Positions 5,302 to 11,382 of a stretch of DNA of 14,798 bases are shown here, one piece after another. Under the pieces are notes generated by a model, which was not told the origin of the DNA, searched no databases, and saw only the letters and a list, made by a program, of their open reading frames with translations. Position 1 is the first letter of the stretch, and each line of letters starts with the position of its first letter. Source of the DNA: Candidatus Woesearchaeota archaeon (GTDB lineage: Archaea; Nanobdellota; Nanobdellia; Woesearchaeales; GW2011-AR4); contig JAHWGX010000010.1 in NCBI GenBank assembly GCA_019323655.1, positions 1 to 14,798 on the forward strand. Direction: 5' to 3'. Both the position numbers and the translations under genes were made by a program.

Positions 5302-7377
5302 ATGAAATTTTGGTTTTATTTGTTCATTTTCTTACTTTTAATACAAATCTCCAATGGGGCAACAATCAATGAAATAATGTACAATCCCCTTGGGAACGAC
5401 AATAACATGGAATTTATCGAAATATTTTCCTGTCCCCAAACCGACTTCTCAGGTTATGTAGTCTCTGACGGGGATTCTAATGACACATTAACCCTGTTTT
5501 ATTTTAACAGCAACTCTAATTACTCCCTAATTGTAGAAGAGGGTTATTTAATCAAGACGAATAATGCCTCGATTTACAAGATAGGAGCAACAATTGGAAA
5601 CGGGCTGAGTTCTGATGATACAGTCTATTTTTACAGTCCCTTAGGAATATTAATGGATTATGCAGAGATAGAACCTTCAATTGCAGATGGTAATGGCTAT
5701 TCAATGTCTTTTTATAATGGCTCATGGGCAGAAAGCCGGCAAATTAACGGCACACCCGGTTACAAAAATACAGTTAGCCAGGAAACAAATAAAACTCCCC
5801 AAAAAGAAATAAAAAACATAATCTTGGAAGCGTACCTCGATGAAGTAATATACCTAGGCACCCAATATACAAAGCTTTTCAATATAAAAATTGAAAACAA
5901 GGATAATTGCTCTGAAAAGGACATGATAACAGTTTTCTATAGTATAACAAACTCAGGGATGGTAAAACAGGATAACTTTACAAAAGAGGTTGGGTGCAGC
6001 AGCTACGCTTCTACAGGGGAATTTACACCAGCTATTCCTGGAGATTATACCCTCTGCGGGGCAATAATCAATTCTTCAATAAACGAAACAGACTTTTCGG
6101 ATAATTCTGTCTGCATGGATTTTGCAGTCATAGACACATCCTCCGCACCTTGCAGCATAAAACTAAACATAACCACAAACGAAACAATGATTTATGAAGC
6201 AGGGCAGTCTATTAAATTCAGGAATTCGCTTAATAGCGAGGAATTTCCGTTCATTATAGAATATTGGATAGAGGATTTTTTTGGAAACATCTACAAGGAT
6301 AGTTATAACACCACAAACACAAATGAGAAATCATGGAAAACAGATATAGATGAGCAGGACAGGGTTTTGTTTATAAAATCAATCGTTTACCCCAAATGCA
6401 AAGATTCTAATACATCAGACAATCATGCGGAAAAAATGTTCATTGTCAAATCAGAAACCAATGGCATTCCTGAGAGTAGCACGGAATCAGTTTTGGAGAT
6501 AACAGAAGTTGGCAAGGAAGCGAAGTTTGGAGATACTGTTGATGTAAAGGTTAGCATCTATAAAGGCGAAACAACAATGTATTCAGTGAAATTATGGATA
6601 GAAGATGGTGGTAAAAAGGCGAGCGAAACAACAAAGATTCATTTGTACGGCAAGCATTCCTCCTACAATGGCCAGCTTCCGGTAAAGCTGGTTCCTAATT
6701 GCGGCCTGAAATTAAAAAATGGAAAATACGACGTTGTTATAGAAGGGCTTGGCAAAGGGGACAGAAAAGAGATAAGGATAGAAGGAATCAAAACATCCGC
6801 ATGCCAGGCATCTTCTGAAAAAGCATCCTCTTCAAGCAGCGGAGCAAAAAAATTTGATTTTGAAGTAACTGATTTTGATGAGGCTGTAGGTGTAGGGGAT
6901 AAGTTAAACACAAAAGTAACCTTCTACAACAACAATAATGAAGACATAAGCATAAAAGTATGGAGCTATGTTTACCGCGGCTCAAAATCCTATTCAGGAG
7001 AAAGGGAAGCAAATAAGGAAGAATTTACTTTGAAATCAAATTCGCTGCATGTTATAGGGTTAAGCAACATAGTGCAGGAAGCAGAGCCAGGAGATTATAA
7101 ATTCAAGGTCGTGGTAAATAAGGACAACCAAAAAACCAATAGCGAAATAACTAAAGACGTAATTATTTATAAAAATAATATTGAGTCTAATAATGAAGAA
7201 ATAACAAATAAAGATGTTAACGATAAAAATATTGAAAATCAAATAACCGGAAATGTATTAACCAATACCCGCAGCCTTGTTTACGAGTCAAGCACAGAAA
7301 AGGCAAAAAGTTTGGTTCCTTTATTCATTATAATTCTGTCTGTTGTACTGAACATTATTTTAATATTGAGAAGGTAA
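5302..7377 (+). CDS. Lamin-tail-domain surface protein, membrane anchored
   Basis: A 691-residue exported protein. Residues 1-20 (MKFWFYLFIFLLLIQISNGA) form a signal peptide. A lamin-tail (LTD) domain follows at about 21-150: ATINEIMYNPLGNDNNMEFI, the GYVVSDGDSN strand, and GNGYSMSF ... NGTPGYKN, the usual end. Then come a CARDB-like beta-sandwich region (about 170-275), a further segment with paired cysteines, and two similar beta-sandwich modules (about 475-590 and 605-705 of the longer frame). An S/E/N-rich stalk leads to ITGNV (648-652) and a final hydrophobic helix ending RR. Many N-x-S/T sites suggest glycosylation. LTDs are thought to bind surface or DNA-associated ligands; the ligand here is unknown. 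The upstream ATG at 5281 (MIKLCQK) would weaken the signal peptide and lies before the expected transcription start. Confidence 0.85.
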   Translation: MKFWFYLFIFLLLIQISNGATINEIMYNPLGNDNNMEFIEIFSCPQTDFSGYVVSDGDSNDTLTLFYFNSNSNYSLIVEEGYLIKTNNASIYKIGATIGNGLSSDDTVYFYSPLGILMDYAEIEPSIADGNGYSMSFYNGSWAESRQINGTPGYKNTVSQETNKTPQKEIKNIILEAYLDEVIYLGTQYTKLFNIKIENKDNCSEKDMITVFYSITNSGMVKQDNFTKEVGCSSYASTGEFTPAIPGDYTLCGAIINSSINETDFSDNSVCMDFAVIDTSSAPCSIKLNITTNETMIYEAGQSIKFRNSLNSEEFPFIIEYWIEDFFGNIYKDSYNTTNTNEKSWKTDIDEQDRVLFIKSIVYPKCKDSNTSDNHAEKMFIVKSETNGIPESSTESVLEITEVGKEAKFGDTVDVKVSIYKGETTMYSVKLWIEDGGKKASETTKIHLYGKHSSYNGQLPVKLVPNCGLKLKNGKYDVVIEGLGKGDRKEIRIEGIKTSACQASSEKASSSSSGAKKFDFEVTDFDEAVGVGDKLNTKVTFYNNNNEDISIKVWSYVYRGSKSYSGEREANKEEFTLKSNSLHVIGLSNIVQEAEPGDYKFKVVVNKDNQKTNSEITKDVIIYKNNIESNNEEITNKDVNDKNIENQITGNVLTNTRSLVYESSTEKAKSLVPLFIIILSVVLNIILILRR

Positions 7378-7424
7378 TCCAATAAAAATAAAGTTGCTGT
7401 TTCTCAATCCAAATTGGCACTCAC

Positions 7425-8426
7425 TCAAATAAATAAGCTGATAATAAAATAGCCGACTGCAGAAACTGCCGCAGCCGCAGGCACAGTTAAAATCCATGCC
7501 CACACTATCTTTCTTGCTATGGTCCATCTTACTGCTGACAGCCGTCTTGTCGCTCCTACGCCTGCAATAGAGCCTGATATGACATGGGTTGTGCTTACCG
7601 GTATTCCCAGTATGCTGCAGAAAGCCAGGACAAGAGCTCCGGAAGTTTCGGCGCAAAATCCATGCACAGGCCTTAATTTTGTTAAACCCACTCCAATCGT
7701 TTTTATGACCCTCCACCCCCCGGATAAGGTTCCAAGGGCTATGGCTGTATAGGATGCTATTATGACCCACAATGGAACAAAAAATTCGTCGCCTAAAAAA
7801 CCTCCGCTGAACAGTAAGAGAGCTATTACGCCAATTGTTTTTTGCGCGTCATTTGCCCCATGAGTCACAGCATAAGACGAAGCTGAAATGAGTTGTAGCC
7901 TTCTAAACCACTTGGCCATTTTGGCTGGGCTGGTTTTTCTGAAAATCCACATTATTATTGCGAAAAATAAAAAGCCTCCTACCATGCCAAGGATAGGAGC
8001 AACTGCTATAAATGCCAAAACTTTGAGTATGCCCCCTATTTTTAGTGATGATGTGCCTGCCTTGACCAAAGCAGCGCCTATCAAACCACCCAATAAAGCA
8101 TGAGATGCAGAAACTGGAAGGCCCTTGAAAGATGCAAGGTACACCCAGAAGATGGCCCCAATCAATCCGCTAAGTATGACGTAGACTGTGACAATTGCAG
8201 GGTCTACAAGGCCTTTGGCTACTGTTGTAGCAACAGCAACTCCAAAAATAAACACCCCCGCAAAATTTCCAAAAGCAGCAAGCAAGACTGCGCCCCATAA
8301 GGGCAATGCCCTGGTTGCAACTACAGTTGCAATTGCATTTGCAGCATCGTTTAACCCATTGCCGAAATCAAAAACTAAGGCAATTACTATGGTAAATACC
8401 ACCAGCACAAAAAAAAATTCAGGCAT
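7425..8426 (-). CDS. pit: PiT-family inorganic phosphate permease
   Basis: A 333-residue polytopic protein that moves phosphate (as metal-phosphate or with a cation) across the cytoplasmic membrane. Both inverted halves of the PiT fold carry their signatures. The first half has GNGLNDAANAIAT (22-34) and PVSASHALLGG (104-114). The second has HGANDAQKTIG (189-199) and PVSTTHVISGS (276-286). A basic cytoplasmic loop at about 162-178 separates the halves. It is shorter than bacterial PitA but within the archaeal range. The start overlaps the stop of the upstream DUF47 gene by eight bases, so the two are one translationally coupled unit. Its 3' end faces the surface-protein gene 47 bases away. Confidence 0.96.
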   Translation of the reverse strand: MPEFFFVLVVFTIVIALVFDFGNGLNDAANAIATVVATRALPLWGAVLLAAFGNFAGVFIFGVAVATTVAKGLVDPAIVTVYVILSGLIGAIFWVYLASFKGLPVSASHALLGGLIGAALVKAGTSSLKIGGILKVLAFIAVAPILGMVGGFLFFAIIMWIFRKTSPAKMAKWFRRLQLISASSYAVTHGANDAQKTIGVIALLLFSGGFLGDEFFVPLWVIIASYTAIALGTLSGGWRVIKTIGVGLTKLRPVHGFCAETSGALVLAFCSILGIPVSTTHVISGSIAGVGATRRLSAVRWTIARKIVWAWILTVPAAAAVSAVGYFIISLFI

Positions 8427-9057
8427 GCTTGACCACTATGCTTTCAATTACATTTGCTATTTCTTCACATTTATTTAATATGCTCTCTAAAAACTCATAA
8501 ATTTCCTTGTATTTTACAATCTCAATAGCATCATTTTTGTCAAAAAGCTTGCCAAGGGCATTGTGGTACAGGTCATCTCCCCTGTTTTCCAGTGTGTGCA
8601 CTCCGATATAGAAATCCTTCATATTTTTCAGTTTGCTTATCCCCCTGACACCATAATCAATCTTTTTTACAATTTCTACGACAATACCGGTCAAATTTTT
8701 TATGTGGCTGTCAATCCGGATTATCTTAAAAATAATTAATCTGGCAGCGGTTTTATTAATAATGTCTATAACATCATCCAGAAGCACAGCCAGCCTGTAT
8801 ATGTCCTCTTTGTCAATTGGTGTAACAAATGTCTTGTCCAGAAGCCATAGCACTTTATGGGTTTGCTCATCACCCTTGTTTTCTATATCACTTATCCTTT
8901 TTAAAAAATCCCTTTTTGCAGAGTAACCAAGCCTGTTGTAGCTGTAAACTAGGTTCCTGAATTCATTGGCCGAGCTTATTACATTAGAGGACTGCTCCTT
9001 AAACATATGGAAGAATTTTTCTTCTTTTGGCAAAAGCCAGTGAACTATGCTTGCCAT
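8419..9057 (-). CDS. DUF47 (PhoU-like) phosphate-transport accessory protein
   Basis: A 212-residue all-helical cytoplasmic protein of the DUF47/PhoU-like family, usually encoded beside PiT permeases and thought to regulate them. The family opening LLPKEEKFFHMFKEQSSNV is at 8-26. Helical repeats with the conserved D/E-rich faces follow: DIENKGDEQTHKVLWLL (51-67) and TLENRGDDLYHNAL (151-164), the two metal-binding E/DxxxD-type motifs of PhoU-like helical bundles. Then comes the typical EIYEFLESILNKCEEIANVI at the C-terminus. The promoter is a TATA box at 9090-9079, centred 27 bases before the ATG, with no ribosome binding site, so the mRNA should be leaderless. The downstream permease overlaps it by eight bases. 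Confidence 0.93.
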   Translation of the reverse strand: MASIVHWLLPKEEKFFHMFKEQSSNVISSANEFRNLVYSYNRLGYSAKRDFLKRISDIENKGDEQTHKVLWLLDKTFVTPIDKEDIYRLAVLLDDVIDIINKTAARLIIFKIIRIDSHIKNLTGIVVEIVKKIDYGVRGISKLKNMKDFYIGVHTLENRGDDLYHNALGKLFDKNDAIEIVKYKEIYEFLESILNKCEEIANVIESIVVKHA

Positions 9058-9078
9058 AATCAGGGGGTACTAATGCAG

Positions 9079-9090
9079 GATATAAATACC
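9079..9090 (-). promoter_or_regulatory. TATA box for the DUF47-pit operon
   Basis: GGTATTTATATC(C) on the minus strand, centred about 27 bases before the ATG at 9057; this predicts a leaderless transcript. No phosphate-box-like repeat is evident in the 137-base divergent region. Confidence 0.6.
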
Positions 9091-9164
9091 TTTCTCATTT
9101 TTGAGGAGTACTATTAAACTTAAAGATGCATTATTCTAAAGCTATCTTGCTTTCTATCAAAACC

Positions 9165-9174
9165 TTTTTAAATT
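9165..9174 (+). promoter_or_regulatory. TATA box for the scpB cluster
   Basis: TTTTTAAATT centred about 26 bases before the ATG at 9195; this predicts a leaderless transcript covering 9195-11220. Confidence 0.55.
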
Positions 9175-9194
9175 TGACGTAGTTCTAAAACCGT

Positions 9195-9785
9195 ATGCCG
9201 ATGGAAAAATTGGTCGCGGAAAAAATACATATAAGGTGCAGGGCTATAATAGAGATACTTGGAAAACCTAAAGAGCATGTAGAAAAGACATTGGGGGGCT
9301 ATATCGACAAGATAAAAACAGACCCCGAGCTTATAGCCCTTAATGCAGAATTCTCAAATGCCGAAGAAAAAGAGAAATTATGGGCGGCGTTTGCCGAGTT
9401 GGAAATGGTAATTAAGGGCATCCCCAAGCTAATAGCTTTTTGTTTTGATTACATGCCCTCTTCTGTGGAAATATTAAAGCCTGAGGAGTTTTCTATGAAA
9501 AAATCCTTAATTGAGGACATGATAAATGACCTGCAGGCAAGGCTGCATAATGTAGACATGGCAGTAAAGCAGCAAAAGAATGAGAACGAGTTCTTAAGGA
9601 AAAATCTTAACACCGCTGTGAGGAATGTGATTCTTATATCTTTAGCAGCAGGAAGCCTGGGCAAGGAAAAGCTTTCAAAAGTTACCGGGATAGGAGATGA
9701 GGAGCTTGAAATATTTTTGGAAAAATTAGCCAAGGAAAACAAAATAACAAATGAGAACGGAGTCTATAGCTTAAAAAGCGGGTGA
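9195..9785 (+). CDS. Unknown protein coupled to ScpB, possible C-terminal winged helix
   Basis: A 196-residue soluble protein that I do not recognise. The N-terminal part (about 5-95) is helical and includes CRAIIEILGKPKEHVEKTL (15-33), followed by KLWAAFAELEMVIKGIPKL. The middle (about 96-130) is a charged, probably coiled-coil helix. The C-terminus (about 140-196) reads like a winged helix: LISLAAGSLGKEKLSKVTGI, then DEELEIFLEKLAKENKI, then NGVYSLKSG. The last codons overlap the start of scpB (GTGA), so the two products are probably made together. N-terminal helices, a linker and a C-terminal winged helix also describe a kleisin such as ScpA. However, no ScpA sequence signature (for example EGPLDLLL) is present, so this is only a structural analogy. 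ATG 9195 is fixed by the TATA box; ATG 9201 is an alternative. Confidence 0.8.
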   Translation: MPMEKLVAEKIHIRCRAIIEILGKPKEHVEKTLGGYIDKIKTDPELIALNAEFSNAEEKEKLWAAFAELEMVIKGIPKLIAFCFDYMPSSVEILKPEEFSMKKSLIEDMINDLQARLHNVDMAVKQQKNENEFLRKNLNTAVRNVILISLAAGSLGKEKLSKVTGIGDEELEIFLEKLAKENKITNENGVYSLKSG

Positions 9786-10660
9786 ATATGCTCAAAAACA
9801 AAATTGAAGCGCTGTTGTTTTCTTCCGGAAGAAAGATGGATTGGGAGGAGATTTCTAAATTAACAAATGCAAAGCCAGGAGAGATACAGGAATCATTGGA
9901 AGAATTAAGGCAGGAATATGATGGCAAAGCTTCAAGCTTGATGCTTGTTAATGAGGGCAGCGCGTGGAAGCTGACTGTCCGCGAGCAGTTCCTTCCGTTG
10001 GTAAGGAAAATTGTGACTGAAACAGAGCTGAGCAAAACAGTATTGGAAACTTTGGCAGTTATAGCATTTAAATATCCCATAAAGCAGTCCGAGCTTATCA
10101 AAATAAGGACTAATAAGGCATATGACCATCTGAAGGAATTGGAAGAAATGGGCTATATAAGCAGGCAAAAGCGCGGAAGAACTTACCTGATAAAGCTGAC
10201 GCAAAAATTTTTTGAGTATTTTGACCTTCAGGAAGAAAAATTAAAGGAGCAGTTCAGGGATTTTGCGAGCATAGCCAAAGTTATTGAAGACAAGGAAAGG
10301 GAGATAGAAGCAATTAAGCAGGAGCAAAAATCAATGGCTGAGGAGGAAAAGAGAAAAGATGAGAAGATAAAAAAGGAGATAGGCTCATTGGAAGAAAATA
10401 AGCTCCCCGAAGAGTCAGAAGAGCGGGATGATGGTGCGGATAAAGAAAAAAAGCCTGAAAGTGAAGGGATTAAGGTAACAAAAGAGATGGAAAAGATAAT
10501 TGATGAGAAGGTTAATAAGATCCTGCATCCTCCAAAGGATGATCAAGGACGATTGGAACTGGAAAACAAAAAAGAAGAAGAAAAAAGTGAATCATCAGAA
10601 GAAGAACCTAAGGATCTTTTAGAAGCTGAAATGGGAGAGAAAGATGAAAGAGAAAAATAA
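9782..10660 (+). CDS. scpB: Segregation and condensation protein B, with long charged tail
   Basis: ScpB dimers bind the ScpA kleisin of the SMC complex, which compacts and segregates chromosomes. The first 155 residues are a clear ScpB. They begin KNKIEALLFSSGRKM and continue through the two winged helices to LSKTVLETLAVIAFKYPIKQ, the family core. Then come SELIKIRTNKAYDHLKELEE and RTYLIKLTQKFFEYFDL. The usual IRG before the second recognition helix is IRTN here. From about 160 to 292 the protein is an E/K-rich, probably disordered or coiled extension, so it is some 90-100 residues longer than typical ScpB. The GTG at 9782 overlaps the upstream stop. An ATG at 9788, two residues later, is equally plausible. 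No scpA or smc lies in the window. Confidence 0.9.
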   Translation: MNMLKNKIEALLFSSGRKMDWEEISKLTNAKPGEIQESLEELRQEYDGKASSLMLVNEGSAWKLTVREQFLPLVRKIVTETELSKTVLETLAVIAFKYPIKQSELIKIRTNKAYDHLKELEEMGYISRQKRGRTYLIKLTQKFFEYFDLQEEKLKEQFRDFASIAKVIEDKEREIEAIKQEQKSMAEEEKRKDEKIKKEIGSLEENKLPEESEERDDGADKEKKPESEGIKVTKEMEKIIDEKVNKILHPPKDDQGRLELENKKEEEKSESSEEEPKDLLEAEMGEKDEREK

Positions 10661-10675
10661 GTAAAAGAGTTTTTT

Positions 10676-11074
10676 ATGGATAAAATCGATAGGTTTTTTA
10701 TGGGAAAATGGAAGAAATTAAGGAAATGGTTAAATTCAAAACCTTATTGGTTAAGGGGGGCTTTGATTGCCGAGGCAATACTAATTAGTTTTTTATTATT
10801 TCTTTATTTACTAGTCATAATTGATGCTAAGGAAATTTTATTTGGGTCTAAGCCATTCGGATTATTATTCGCTTTAGTTTATTGGCCCTTATACATTTTG
10901 TTCCATGTTTTTATTGATAGGGAAAAAGTTGCTCTATATGTTTTGGAAACTGAGAATTATACTTTATGTTTAGTAATCGGGTTTTTTTTCCTTCTGTCAG
11001 TTTATTTCGCAACTGGAGCTTTGATAGGCTGGATAATTGGAAAAATAAAACAAAAAAATCAAATTAAAAAATGA
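10676..11074 (+). CDS. Unknown three-helix membrane protein
   Basis: A 132-residue protein with a basic N-terminus (GKWKKLRKWLNSKPYWLRG) likely to face the cytoplasm. Hydrophobic segments lie at about 29-49 (LIAEAILISFLLFLYLLVII), 60-80 (FGLLFALVYWPLYILFHVFI) and 97-121, followed by a basic tail (KIKQKNQIKK). No conserved catalytic motif is visible. It starts 15 bases after the scpB stop with no clear ribosome binding site. The next gene begins inside its stop codon, so it belongs to the scpB cluster. Whether it works with ScpB is unknown. Confidence 0.78.
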   Translation: MDKIDRFFMGKWKKLRKWLNSKPYWLRGALIAEAILISFLLFLYLLVIIDAKEILFGSKPFGLLFALVYWPLYILFHVFIDREKVALYVLETENYTLCLVIGFFFLLSVYFATGALIGWIIGKIKQKNQIKK

Positions 11075-11220
11075 TGTTCCTTCTCCAATGCCCGCAATGT
11101 AGGAACAAGATGAAATACCAGTCAAAAGGGCCGATATCGGAAAAAAACAGGAAATCCTGCGTATACTGCGGCAAATCTTACAGCATTCGGGATTCTATTA
11201 TAAAGAAAATAGGGAAATAG
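11071..11220 (+). CDS. Small zinc-ribbon protein (49 residues)
   Basis: Two in-frame ATGs (11071, 11074) open a short frame that overlaps the upstream TGA as ATGA. The product is 49 residues from the first ATG. Two knuckles, CPQC and CVYCG, lie 20 residues apart, a four-cysteine zinc-ribbon arrangement, and a basic helix follows (SIRDSIIKKIGK). The spacing and overlap argue that it is real despite its length. Zinc ribbons of this size in archaea bind nucleic acid or act as small partners of larger machines; nothing here fixes the role. It closes the cluster that begins at 9195. Confidence 0.75.
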   Translation: MMFLLQCPQCRNKMKYQSKGPISEKNRKSCVYCGKSYSIRDSIIKKIGK

Positions 11221-11243
11221 CAGCAAAAATAAACTGCTGTTTT
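11221..11243 (+). terminator. Possible terminator after the scpB cluster
   Basis: CAGCA (11221-11225) can pair with TGCTG (11235-11239), followed by TTTT, starting immediately after the zinc-ribbon stop codon. The stem is short, so support is modest. The rest of 11244-11382 holds only AT-rich promoter sequence for gyrA. Confidence 0.35.
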
Positions 11244-11320
11244 ACCAGCTTCTCCAGAATGTTCTCATAATTTAAGGTATTTTGTTTCTATATGGAAAAT
11301 AATACCCTGAAAACCGCAAC

Positions 11321-11330
11321 CATTATAAAG
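11321..11330 (+). promoter_or_regulatory. Candidate TATA box for gyrA
   Basis: CATTATAAAG would start transcription near 11352 and leave a leader of about 30 bases. A weaker box, CTATTTATC (11342-11350), would give a leader of about 10 bases. No Shine-Dalgarno sequence precedes the ATG at 11383. Confidence 0.35.
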
Positions 11331-11382
11331 CCCAAAAAATACTATTTATCGACGGCAAACAAGCCTTTTTTCTAACAGAAAA

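Noticed and set aside
6663..7242. Three minus-strand frames inside the surface-protein gene
   Set aside because: Shadows of the lamin-tail protein; no starts with promoter or ribosome binding support.
7360..7770. 136-codon open frame on the minus strand
   Set aside because: Out-of-frame shadow of the phosphate permease.
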